From assembly GCF_030815415.1 (NCBI RefSeq), contig NZ_JAUSWW010000001.1:8556001-8620000 (forward strand): a DNA stretch of 64,000 bases, given 5' to 3'. Every line of letters begins with the position of its first letter. Within the stretch, counting starts at the first letter, position 1. Positions 26,329 through 33,732 of this stretch are shown here, one piece after another. The notes beneath the pieces were generated by a model. It was given only the letters and a program-made list of their open reading frames with translations, searched no databases and was not told the DNA's origin. This DNA is from Streptomyces canus. GTDB lineage: Bacteria; Actinomycetota; Actinomycetes; Streptomycetales; Streptomycetaceae. Position numbers and translations under genes: made by a program.

Positions 26329-27306
26329 ATGCAGGCATGGCAAGTGCACGAGAACGGCGAGCCGAGCGAGGTGATGCGCCTCGAGGAGGTGGCGACACCG
26401 ACGCCCGGCGACGGCCAGGTCCTGCTGAAGGTGCGTGCCGCGAACATCAACTTCCCCGATGTGCTGATGTGCCGCGGCCACTACCAGGTGCAGCCGCCGC
26501 TGCCCTTCACGCCGGGCGTGGAGATCTGCGGCGAGACCGAGGACGGGCGCCGCGTGCTCGCCAACCCCGCGCTGCCGTACGGCGGTTTCGCCGAGTACGC
26601 CGTCGCCGATGCCGCCGGGCTGCTGCCCGCGCCGGAGTCGCTGGACGACGCGGAGGCGGCCGCGCTGCACATCGGGTACCAGACGGGCTGGTTCGGTCTG
26701 CACCGGCGAGCCCGTCTGGAGGCCGGTGAGACGCTGCTCGTCCACGCCGCCGCCGGTGGGGTCGGCAGCGCCGCCGTGCAGCTCGGGAAGGCGGCCGGCG
26801 CCACCGTGATCGGTGTCGTGGGCGGTGCCGACAAGGCCGCGGTGGCGCGGGAGCTGGGCTGCGACGTCGTGATCGACCGGCGAGCGGAGAACGTCATCGC
26901 CGCCGTGAAGGAGGCCACCGGCGGCCGGGGCGCCGACGTCATTTACGACCCGGTCGGCGGCGAGGCCTACACGCAGTCCACCAAGGTCGTCGCCTTCGAG
27001 GGCCGGATCGTGGTCGTGGGCTTCGCCAGCGGGACCATCCCCAGCCCGGGCCTCAACCACGCACTGGTGAAGAACTACGCGATCCTCGGCCTGCACTGGG
27101 GCCTCTACAACACCAAGAACCCCAAACTGGTCCAGCACTGCCACGAGCAGCTCACCGAACTCGCCGCCCGGGGCGCCATCAAGCCGCTGGTCAGCGAGCG
27201 GGTGCCGCTGAGCGAAGCCGCGGCCGCGGTCCAGCGGGTCGGTGCCGGGGTCACGACGGGCCGGGTCGCCGTCGTCCCGTCTCTGCCGAACGGAGCCACC
27301 GCATGA
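26329..27306 (+). CDS. Zinc-independent NADPH:quinone oxidoreductase (MDR family)
   Basis: A 325-residue medium-chain reductase. It has the GroES-like N-terminal part (NINFPDVLMCRGHYQ) and an NADPH-binding Rossmann motif AAGGVGSAAVQL, without the catalytic zinc cysteines of alcohol dehydrogenases. GGAGG lies 7 bp before ATG at 26329. It overlaps the next gene by ATGA and heads an operon with two acyl-CoA dehydrogenases, so its likely job is linked to a catabolic acyl-CoA route, perhaps enoyl reduction or electron balance. Confidence 0.9.
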   Translation: MQAWQVHENGEPSEVMRLEEVATPTPGDGQVLLKVRAANINFPDVLMCRGHYQVQPPLPFTPGVEICGETEDGRRVLANPALPYGGFAEYAVADAAGLLPAPESLDDAEAAALHIGYQTGWFGLHRRARLEAGETLLVHAAAGGVGSAAVQLGKAAGATVIGVVGGADKAAVARELGCDVVIDRRAENVIAAVKEATGGRGADVIYDPVGGEAYTQSTKVVAFEGRIVVVGFASGTIPSPGLNHALVKNYAILGLHWGLYNTKNPKLVQHCHEQLTELAARGAIKPLVSERVPLSEAAAAVQRVGAGVTTGRVAVVPSLPNGATA

Positions 27307-28487
27307 CCGACGCAGTCGAACTCAAGCGCCGCACAGCGGAATTGCTGGCCGCACACCCGCCGGCCACCACGGACCGCCTCGACTTCCTGAAGGCCCGCTT
27401 CGACGCCGGCCTGGCATGGGTGCACTACCCCGAGGGCCTCGGCGGACTCGGTGCCGCGCGCTCCCTCCAAGCCGTCGTGGACGCCGAGCTGGAGGCCGCG
27501 GGCGCCCCCGACAACGATCCGCGACGCAACGGCATCGGCCTCGGCATGGCCGCGCCGACCATCCTCAAGTACGGCACCGACGAGCAGAAGCAGCGCTTCC
27601 TGCGCCCCCTGTGGACCGGCGAGGAGGTCTGGTGCCAGCTCTTCAGCGAGCCCGGCGCCGGATCCGACCTGGCCGGACTCGGTACGCGGGCCGTCCATGA
27701 GAGTGGGGGAGAGTGGGTGGTGAACGGCCAGAAGGTGTGGACGTCCAGCGCGCACAACGCCCGCTGGGCCATCCTCATCGCCCGCACCGACCCGGACGTG
27801 CCCAAGCACGCGGGCATCACGTACTTCCTGTGCGACATGACCGACCCCGGCGTCGATGTGCGGCCGCTGCGCCAGATCACCGGCGAGGCCGAGTTCAACG
27901 AGGTCTTCCTCACCGACGTCCGCATCCCCGACTCCCGCCGCCTCGGCGAGATCGGCGACGGCTGGCGGGTCGCGCAGACCACGCTCAACAACGAGCGCGT
28001 CGCCATCGGCGGTATGCGGCTGCCCCGCGAGGGCGGCATGATCGGCCCGGTCTCCAGGACCTGGCGCGAGCGCCCCGAGCTGCGCACCCACGATCTGCAC
28101 CAGCGCCTGCTGAAGCTGTGGGTCGAGGCCGAGGTCGCCCGTCTCACCGGCGAACGACTGCGCCAGCAGCTCGCCCTGGGCCAGCCCGGCCCCGAGGGCG
28201 CCGGCATGAAGCTCGCCTTCGCCCGCCTCAACCAGGAGATCAGCGGCCTGGAGGTCGAACTCCGCGGCGAGGAAGGCCTGTTGTACGACGACTGGACCAT
28301 GCGCCGGCCCGAGATGGTGGACTTCGTCGGCCGCGACGCCGGCTACCGCTACCTCCGCTCCAAGGGCAACAGCATCGAGGGCGGGACCAGCGAGGTCCTG
28401 CTGAACATCGTCGCCGAGCGCGTCCTGGGCCTGCCCTCGGAACCGCGCACCGACAAGGACGTCGCATGGAAGGACCTGTCCCGATGA
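27303..28487 (+). CDS. Acyl-CoA dehydrogenase, catalytic subunit of a paired system
   Basis: A 394-residue acyl-CoA dehydrogenase with the motifs LFSEPGAGSDLAG, NGQKVWTSSAH and C-terminal SIEGGTSEVLLN. It overlaps both neighbours by ATGA junctions. In mycobacterial and other actinobacterial clusters, FadE proteins encoded as such tandem pairs form alpha2beta2 heterotetramers with FAD bound at the interface. This member retains the usual FAD and active-site motifs. The partner is the next gene, and the substrate is probably a branched or steroid-derived CoA thioester; that last point is inference. Confidence 0.92.
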   Translation: MTDAVELKRRTAELLAAHPPATTDRLDFLKARFDAGLAWVHYPEGLGGLGAARSLQAVVDAELEAAGAPDNDPRRNGIGLGMAAPTILKYGTDEQKQRFLRPLWTGEEVWCQLFSEPGAGSDLAGLGTRAVHESGGEWVVNGQKVWTSSAHNARWAILIARTDPDVPKHAGITYFLCDMTDPGVDVRPLRQITGEAEFNEVFLTDVRIPDSRRLGEIGDGWRVAQTTLNNERVAIGGMRLPREGGMIGPVSRTWRERPELRTHDLHQRLLKLWVEAEVARLTGERLRQQLALGQPGPEGAGMKLAFARLNQEISGLEVELRGEEGLLYDDWTMRRPEMVDFVGRDAGYRYLRSKGNSIEGGTSEVLLNIVAERVLGLPSEPRTDKDVAWKDLSR

Positions 28488-29566
28488 AAAAGGCGCCCGA
28501 CCTGCTGTACTCGGAGGAGGAAGACGCGCTGCGGTCCGCCGTACGGGACCTGCTCGCCGACCACTGCGACGCCCCCGGCGTCATCGCCCGCACCGAGTCC
28601 GACGCCCCGCACGACCTCGCTGCCTGGAAGGCCCTCGCGGACGGCATGGGCCTCGCCGGACTCCTGGTGCCGGAGGCGCAGGGCGGCCAGGGTGCCACGC
28701 ACCGCGAAGCCGCTGTCGTGCTGGAGGAGTTGGGGCGGGCGGTCGCCCCGGTGCCGTACCTCACCAGCGCCGTCGTCGCGACCGAGGCGCTGCTGGCCTG
28801 CGGCACCGAGGACCTGCTCGCCGAGGTGGCATCGGGACGGAAGATCGGCGCCCTCGCTGTCTCGCTGCACGTCGCCGCGGGCGGCGCCTACAAGGTCGTA
28901 CGCCATGAAGGCGGCTCCCTGCACGGGGAGTTGACCGGCATCGCGGACGCCACGGCCGCCGATGTGCTGCTGGTCCCGGCGGACGACGGCGGGCTGTACG
29001 CGGTGGACGCCTCCAGCGCGACCGTCACCCCGCAGGTGTCCCTGGACCTGACCCGGCCGCTCGCGACCGTGACCCTGGACGGTGCGCCCGGTCGTCTCCT
29101 GGGCGACGCCGAACCCGCCGTACGACGGGCGCTGCGGTCCGGAGCCGGGCTGCTCGCCTCCGAGCAACTCGGGCTCGCCGACTGGACGCTGACCGAGACC
29201 GTGCGCTACCTGAAGGAGCGCAAGCAGTTCAACCGGTCCGTCGGCGGGTTCCAGGCGCTCAAGCACCGGCTCGCCCAGCTGTGGCTGGAGGTCGTCAACC
29301 TGCGGGCCGCGGCGCGCAACGCGGCCGACGCGCTGGCGAGCGGCGAGGACGCCGATGTGGCGGTCGCCGTCGCCCAGTCCTACGCGGCCTCCGTCGCCGT
29401 GCACGCCGCCGAGGAGGCCCTCCAGCTGCACGCCGGCATCGGTATGACGTGGGAGCACCCGGTCCACCTGTACCTCAAGCGGGCGAAGGCCGACTCCATC
29501 GCCTACGGCACCGCGGGCGCCCACCGTGCCGCACTGGCCGAACTCGTGGACCTCCAGGCCCCCTGA
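28484..29566 (+). CDS. Acyl-CoA dehydrogenase, second subunit of the pair
   Basis: A 360-residue acyl-CoA dehydrogenase homologue. The N-terminal helices and central domain are present but the middle motifs (SEPxAGSD, NGxKxW) are absent. It retains RKQFNRSVGGFQALKHRLAQ and the end HAGIGMTWEHPVHLYLKR. The canonical C-terminal EGTSE motif is missing. It overlaps the previous gene by ATGA and is the last of the operon, ending at a strong terminator. Together the two genes fit a heteromeric enzyme in which only one subunit type carries the complete catalytic site. Confidence 0.9.
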   Translation: MKKAPDLLYSEEEDALRSAVRDLLADHCDAPGVIARTESDAPHDLAAWKALADGMGLAGLLVPEAQGGQGATHREAAVVLEELGRAVAPVPYLTSAVVATEALLACGTEDLLAEVASGRKIGALAVSLHVAAGGAYKVVRHEGGSLHGELTGIADATAADVLLVPADDGGLYAVDASSATVTPQVSLDLTRPLATVTLDGAPGRLLGDAEPAVRRALRSGAGLLASEQLGLADWTLTETVRYLKERKQFNRSVGGFQALKHRLAQLWLEVVNLRAAARNAADALASGEDADVAVAVAQSYAASVAVHAAEEALQLHAGIGMTWEHPVHLYLKRAKADSIAYGTAGAHRAALAELVDLQAP

Positions 29567-29577
29567 CGTTCACCAGG

Positions 29578-29608
29578 AAAAGCCCGTCCCACCTGGGGCG
29601 GGCTTTTT
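29578..29608 (+). terminator. Intrinsic terminator with T-run after the acyl-CoA dehydrogenase operon
   Basis: AAAAGCCCGTCCC pairs with GGGGCGGGCTTTT (13 bp with one U-G pair) around the loop ACCT, followed by TTTTT. It is 11 bp beyond the stop and is the clearest rho-independent terminator in the window. Confidence 0.92.
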
Positions 29609-29673
29609 CGTGCGCCCCGCGCGGGGGCGATGAACAGACGGCGGCAGTCCGGCCAACTCCTGTCACGAGCATG

Positions 29674-29730
29674 CCCTTTGAGGGACCGGCGACCCCATAC
29701 TCGCCGGTGTCCCGTACCGCCCTCAAAGGG
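29674..29730 (+). promoter_or_regulatory. Long inverted repeat that overlaps the ribosome site of the next gene
   Basis: CCCTTTGAGGG (29674-29684) is the exact complement of CCCTCAAAGGG (29720-29730), and ACCGGCGA/TCGCCGGT nest inside (29685-29692, 29701-29708), loop CCCCATAC. The 3' arm includes AAAGGG of the AAAGGGAGG ribosome site. In RNA it would be a stem with an 11-base bulge that masks translation start of the gene at 29739. Confidence 0.55.
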
Positions 29731-29738
29731 AGGCAGGC

Positions 29739-30602
29739 ATGGCCCTCACCACCCGTCGCAGAGCCCTCACCACCCTCGGCGCAGCCCTCGCGGGCGCCGT
29801 CGCGCTGCCCGCCACCGACGCGTTCGCGGGTGAACAGAGGCACCGCCCGCGGCCGTTGTGGCGGGCCCACGCCCACAACGACTACGAGCACCCCCGCCCC
29901 CTCCTCGACGCCCTCGACCACCGCTTCGGCAGCGTCGAGGCCGACATCTTCCTCGTCGGCGACCAGCTTCTCATCGGCCACACCGCGGACGACCTCGACC
30001 CGGCCCGCACCCTGGAGTCCCTCTACCTCGACCCGCTGGCCGCCCGCGTGAGGGCCAACCACGGCTCGGTGTACCGGGGTCACCGGGGGCCCCTCCAGCT
30101 GCTCATCGACATCAAGACCGAGGGCTCCTCGACGTACCTCGAACTCGACCGGCATCTGCGCCGCCACAAGCACCTGTTCACCACGTACGCCCGCGGCCGT
30201 GTCCTGCCCGGCCCGGTCACGGCCGTCATCTCCGGCGACCGTGCCGCCCGCGCGCCCATGGAGGCGCAGACCGTACGACGGGCCTTCTACGACGGTCGCC
30301 TCGCCGACCTCGGCAGCCCGGCGCCCGCCTCCTTCATCTCGCTGATCAGCGACAACTGGACGCTCAACTTCACCTGGCAGGGCGTGGGAGCCTTCCCCGA
30401 CGCCGAGCGGCAGAAGCTGCGCGGCATCGTCCGGGCCGCCCATGCGCGCGGGCAGAAGGTGCGCTTCTGGGCCACGCCGGACCTGGCGGGTCCCGCCCGT
30501 GACGCGCTGTGGGGCGAACTGCTCGCCGCCGGCGTCGACTACCTCAACACCGACGACCTCGCCGGCCTCGAAACCTTCCTGGACGCCCACCGGCCGGCGT
30601 AG
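29739..30602 (+). CDS. Tat-exported PI-PLC/GDPD-like phosphodiesterase (AIM6-type)
   Basis: A 287-residue exported protein. The N-terminus has a twin-arginine motif (TRRRALTTLG) and a hydrophobic stretch ending near ALPATDAFA. The mature part begins WRAHAHNDYEHPRPL, with FGSVEADIFL; these His, Asp and Glu residues fit the TIM-barrel PI-PLC/GDPD superfamily active site. AAAGGGAGG precedes ATG, but it lies in a 5' inverted repeat. It likely hydrolyses a phosphodiester outside the membrane. The substrate is unknown. Confidence 0.87.
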   Translation: MALTTRRRALTTLGAALAGAVALPATDAFAGEQRHRPRPLWRAHAHNDYEHPRPLLDALDHRFGSVEADIFLVGDQLLIGHTADDLDPARTLESLYLDPLAARVRANHGSVYRGHRGPLQLLIDIKTEGSSTYLELDRHLRRHKHLFTTYARGRVLPGPVTAVISGDRAARAPMEAQTVRRAFYDGRLADLGSPAPASFISLISDNWTLNFTWQGVGAFPDAERQKLRGIVRAAHARGQKVRFWATPDLAGPARDALWGELLAAGVDYLNTDDLAGLETFLDAHRPA

Positions 30603-30643
30603 ACACCACACGTTCGGCGGACAGGTCAGCCGCCCGGACGAAC

Positions 30644-30704
30644 CCTCCGCTACGCCACACTTGCGCCCGAACGCCGTGAACCGGGCGTACTGGCGTGGCG
30701 GAGG
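30644..30704 (+). promoter_or_regulatory. Second long inverted repeat masking a ribosome site
   Basis: CCTCCGCTACGCCA (30644-30657) pairs with TGGCGTGGCGGAGG (30691-30704) over 14 bp with one U-G pair, and CGCCCG/CGGGCG (30664-30669, 30682-30687) stack inside. The 3' arm contains the first GGAGG of the GGAGGAGG site used by the gene at 30714. A translational switch is possible. Confidence 0.5.
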
Positions 30705-30713
30705 AGGCCGACG

Positions 30714-30908
30714 ATGGCGATTTCCATCTCTGTGGTGATGTTGCTGCTGGTCCTGGCGGTGATCTTCCTGCGCAACGGAGGGCTGAAGGTCTCGCACGCA
30801 CTGGTGTGCGCACTGTTCGGCTTCTACCTGGCCAGTACGAGCATCGCCCCGACCATCCACAGCGGTCTGACGGCGACGGCGGACATCGTCAGCAGCCTCC
30901 GGCCCTGA
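30714..30908 (+). CDS. Conserved small integral membrane protein, 64 aa
   Basis: A 64-residue protein with one N-terminal hydrophobic helix (residues 2-19), a short basic loop (RNGGLKVSHAL) and a second hydrophobic segment (29-45). GGAGGAGG precedes the ATG. From memory, similar peptides with the segment SHALVCALFGFYLAST are widespread in Streptomyces; no function is known to me. It ends 3 bp from the convergent phosphodiester glycosidase gene, so transcripts collide tail to tail. Confidence 0.8.
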   Translation: MAISISVVMLLLVLAVIFLRNGGLKVSHALVCALFGFYLASTSIAPTIHSGLTATADIVSSLRP

Positions 30909-30911
30909 GGG

Positions 30912-32150
30912 TCATCCGGTCGAGAAGACCCCGATGCCGTTCGGTACCGGGCGTTCGGCGCCGCCGGTGGGGTGGTTGCGCACCGATACGGCACTCGCCC
31001 CGGGCTCGCGGGCGACCAGCGTCGACGATCCGCCGCCGTCCAGGCTGAAGGCGTCGACCGAGCCCAGCCCCTTCATGGTGTCCGCGACTTCGGCGACGGT
31101 CAGACCCGTGCGGTACGCGACCGCGCCGTCCACCGCGAGCAGCAGCACCCGCCGGCCGCCGTCCGCGATCCCCACGGCGGTGCGCACGGCCGCGGTCGTG
31201 CCGTCCAGGCCGGGCAGCGGCTGTCCGTCGTCGAGGACCGGGTAGCCGCCGATGGCGAAGCGGTACGGGATCCGGGTCGCGGAGGCGACCAGGCCGTGCC
31301 GGACCTGTACGTGCTCGCCGACGGAGAGCTTCCGTAACTGCCGCGCGCCCTCCTCCCGGCCGACGAGCACGGTGGTGTCCGCTGCGACGGGGCCGCCGCC
31401 CGGGGTGTCGGCGGCCGCCACGACCTGGCCCCGGCGGACCGTCACCTCGTAGGTGTCCGTGCTGCACGGGGCGGCCCGGTCGGTGTCCGTGCCGCAGGTG
31501 GCACGCACCCGGGAGGCGCTGCCCCAGGCGCTGGTGAAGGCGCCGACGGAGTTCACCGGCAGCGCGTACTGGTTGAGCCCGCCCAGCGGGAGCCGCGTCC
31601 CGGGAGCGCGGACGGACCCGGTCAGGGACAGGCTGTCGAGCCGGGCCCGTCGGTCGACCCCCATGCCGAGCACGTTCCTCGTGGAGGTGCCCGGTGGCAT
31701 CGCGGGGCCGAAACGCTGGCCGTCGGGCACGGCCGCCTTGAGTGTGCGGCCGTGCGCGATCGCCGGGCCCACGCTCGCGCCGGTCGCCTCGACGCCGGGG
31801 TGCTGGGTCTCGGTGATGTTGAAGAAGTCACCGTTGACACCCGCGACCGCGCCCTGAGTGTCCGCCAGTTGCGAGACGGGCGCCCGCGCCGCGACCGCTC
31901 CCGGATGCAGCAGGTCGAGCCGGACGTGCGGATCGCGCAGGTCGACGGTGAGGACATGAACACGCGTGGGGCCCTTGGCCGCCTGGATGTCGTACTGCCG
32001 GTACGTGACGCCCGACGCGATCCGGACGGTGTCCTGCGCGGCGCCGGCCGGTGCCGCCCCCGTCAGGACCGCACCGGCCAGCGCACCGCATGCCGTGAGA
32101 AACGTCAGTACCGCTCTGCCTGCTCGGAACCTGTTCTGACGAAGCGTCAC
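30912..32150 (-). CDS. Secreted phosphodiester glycosidase family protein with a TTA codon
   Basis: A 412-residue secreted protein. A basic N-terminus, hydrophobic core and AGAAQ cleavage region form a signal peptide (about 1-38). The rest belongs to the phosphodiester glycosidase (NAGPA) family, with the conserved GVNGDFFNI, AIGGYPVLDDG and the end FSLDGGGSSTLV. The start is GTG at 32150 with AGGGGGGACT upstream. Codon 272 is TTA (31335-31337, complement), so expression should need the bldA tRNA. This suggests production late or during differentiation. Likely removes a sugar phosphodiester from wall polymers; substrate unknown. Confidence 0.87.
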   Translation of the reverse strand: MTLRQNRFRAGRAVLTFLTACGALAGAVLTGAAPAGAAQDTVRIASGVTYRQYDIQAAKGPTRVHVLTVDLRDPHVRLDLLHPGAVAARAPVSQLADTQGAVAGVNGDFFNITETQHPGVEATGASVGPAIAHGRTLKAAVPDGQRFGPAMPPGTSTRNVLGMGVDRRARLDSLSLTGSVRAPGTRLPLGGLNQYALPVNSVGAFTSAWGSASRVRATCGTDTDRAAPCSTDTYEVTVRRGQVVAAADTPGGGPVAADTTVLVGREEGARQLRKLSVGEHVQVRHGLVASATRIPYRFAIGGYPVLDDGQPLPGLDGTTAAVRTAVGIADGGRRVLLLAVDGAVAYRTGLTVAEVADTMKGLGSVDAFSLDGGGSSTLVAREPGASAVSVRNHPTGGAERPVPNGIGVFSTG

Positions 32151-32215
32151 AGTCCCCCCTGAGGTCTCGTCAACTGTCCCAGGACTCAGACGAAGTGCAC
32201 CAGACGGCGGTCTGT

Positions 32216-32575
32216 CTAGGAGCCGAGAAGACGGGAACGGATCAGGAAACGCACTCCTTCCGGTGCTTCGAGCGAGAAGCCGCTGCCCCGCCCCTCGACC
32301 ACGTCGACGATCAGCCGGGTGTGGCTCCACACCTCGAACTGGCTGCGCGACATCCAGAACGTCACGGCCTCCCCGACGCCCTCGACCTCCAGCTCCGCGA
32401 GCAGCACGTCCGAGCCGCCGGTGCGGAACTCGCCCGCCGGGTAGCACATGGGGGCGCTGCCGTCGCAGCAGCCGCCGGACTGATGGAACATCAGCGGACC
32501 GTGCACCTCGTGCAGCCGGCGCAGCAGATCGGCGGCCGCGGGGGTGAGCTCGACGCGGGGGGTCTCCTCATACAT
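32216..32575 (-). CDS. DUF779 protein
   Basis: A 119-residue protein of the DUF779 family. A Cys-rich motif SGGCCDGSAPMC near residues 36-47 may bind metal. DUF779 genes are often close to acetaldehyde-type dehydrogenase genes (such as the ALDH at 54.7 kb in this window), but this copy is not adjacent. ATG at 32575 is chosen for family length; upstream sequence has no good ribosome site. Divergent from the SRPBCC gene across 61 bp. Confidence 0.85.
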   Translation of the reverse strand: MYEETPRVELTPAAADLLRRLHEVHGPLMFHQSGGCCDGSAPMCYPAGEFRTGGSDVLLAELEVEGVGEAVTFWMSRSQFEVWSHTRLIVDVVEGRGSGFSLEAPEGVRFLIRSRLLGS

Positions 32576-32636
32576 GCGCCCCAGACCAGCACGCGCCACG
32601 TTGCGAGAAGGTTGCACCCCGGAGCAGGGTGGGGCC

Positions 32637-33092
32637 ATGTACTCGACCCGTGTCTCCTGTCGTGTGAACGCCCCGCGTGCTGCCGTCTACCGGATGCTCG
32701 TGGACGCCGACGCGCTCGCCAGGTGGCGGGTGCCCGAGGGGATGAGCAGCGAGGTGCACGCCTTCGACGCCCGGGAGGGAGGCGCGTTCCGTATCTCGCT
32801 CACCTATGACCTGCCGACCGGCACCGGCAAGTCCGGCTCGCACACCGACACGTACCACGGCCGTTTCCTGGAGCTCGTGCCGGACGAGCGGGTGGTCGAG
32901 GAGTTCGAGTTCGAGACCGGGGACGCCGCGCTGCGGGGCACGATGACGATGACGACCACGCTCACCGACGTGGCGGGCGGGACCGAGGTCGTCGTCCTGC
33001 ACGAAGGGATTCCCGACGCCGTGCCGGCGGACCAGAACGAGGAGGGCACGCGGATGGCGCTGGCCCATCTCGCGCGGCTGGCCGAGGGCTGA
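32637..33092 (+). CDS. SRPBCC/AHSA1-type ligand-binding protein
   Basis: A 151-residue START-like protein. The order RVSCRVNAPRAAVYRMLVDA, a WRVPEGM segment, then GRFLELVPDERVVEEFEF and the ending EGTRMALAHLARLAE is that of Aha1-like SRPBCC proteins, which bind hydrophobic ligands. Start ATG at 32637; GGAG lies 13 bp upstream. The stop is 3 bp from the convergent OhrR-like gene. No catalytic residue is evident. Confidence 0.88.
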   Translation: MYSTRVSCRVNAPRAAVYRMLVDADALARWRVPEGMSSEVHAFDAREGGAFRISLTYDLPTGTGKSGSHTDTYHGRFLELVPDERVVEEFEFETGDAALRGTMTMTTTLTDVAGGTEVVVLHEGIPDAVPADQNEEGTRMALAHLARLAEG

Positions 33093-33095
33093 GCG

Positions 33096-33548
33096 TCAGA
33101 CCTCGCCGACGTTGGTGGTGAGCAGGCGGAGCAACTGCTTGGCGGTGGCGTCCTGTTCGGGGGTCAGTCCCATGGCGTCCCCGATGGCCACCGGCACGGT
33201 CCGCGCCCGCTCGCGCAGTGCGGCTCCCGCGTCGGTGAGGGTGAGGGAGACCGAGCGCTCGTCCTCCGGGCGGCGTTCACGGCGCAGCAGGCCGTTCGCC
33301 TCCAGGCGCTTGAGCAGCGGGGAGAGGGTGCTGGACTCCAGCTGGAGCGCGGTGCCCAGATCGCGTACCGAGATCGAGTCCTGCTCCCACAGCACGAGCA
33401 TGACCAGGTACTGCGGGTAGGTCAGCTGTAGCGCGTCCAGCAGGGGCCGGTAGCGGGCGGTGACCGCGCGGGAGGCGGCGTAGAGGGCGAAGCACAGCTG
33501 GTCGTCGAGGAACAGGGAACCGTCCTGCTTCGGTTCGGCGGTGCTCAT
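33096..33548 (-). CDS. OhrR-like MarR-family redox regulator
   Basis: A 150-residue MarR protein with a conserved N-terminal Cys19 in DDQLCFALYAASRA, the peroxide-sensing cysteine of OhrR. The winged helix includes LGTALQLESSTLSPLLKRLEANGLL and the wing RRPEDERSVSLTLT. AAAGGAG precedes the ATG. It is divergent from an alpha/beta hydrolase; no ohr gene is adjacent, so the regulator likely controls that hydrolase and itself in response to organic peroxides or quinones. Confidence 0.92.
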   Translation of the reverse strand: MSTAEPKQDGSLFLDDQLCFALYAASRAVTARYRPLLDALQLTYPQYLVMLVLWEQDSISVRDLGTALQLESSTLSPLLKRLEANGLLRRERRPEDERSVSLTLTDAGAALRERARTVPVAIGDAMGLTPEQDATAKQLLRLLTTNVGEV

Positions 33549-33610
33549 GGCCTGGCTCCTTTGATGGGGTCCTCCCGATTCTATCGAGCCATAAACAGTC
33601 GCGAAATAGG

Positions 33611-33641
33611 TAGTCGTACTCGATTAAGTTGTGCACGACTA
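33611..33641. promoter_or_regulatory. Candidate OhrR operator in the divergent promoter
   Basis: TAGTCGT (33611-33617) and ACGACTA (33635-33641) form an inverted repeat separated by 17 bases, within an A/T-richer stretch that includes GATTAAGTTGTGCACGAC. It lies between the OhrR-like gene and the esterase gene, where a dimeric regulator could control both. Confidence 0.55.
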
Positions 33642-33732
33642 AATAGAGCGCTACAGTCATGGATGTGCCGCCGCTCCTGGCGAACAGCGTCGACGGAGCG
33701 CGCCCGCGGCCACCCGTTGCGAGGAGACAGCC

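Noticed and set aside
27699..27711. GAGAGTGGGGGAG inside the acyl-CoA dehydrogenase gene at 27.3 kb matches the tail of the 13.3-kb repeat unit
   Set aside because: Only 13 bases match and the rest of the unit is absent. In G/C-rich coding sequence this can be chance, so it is not called as a second copy.
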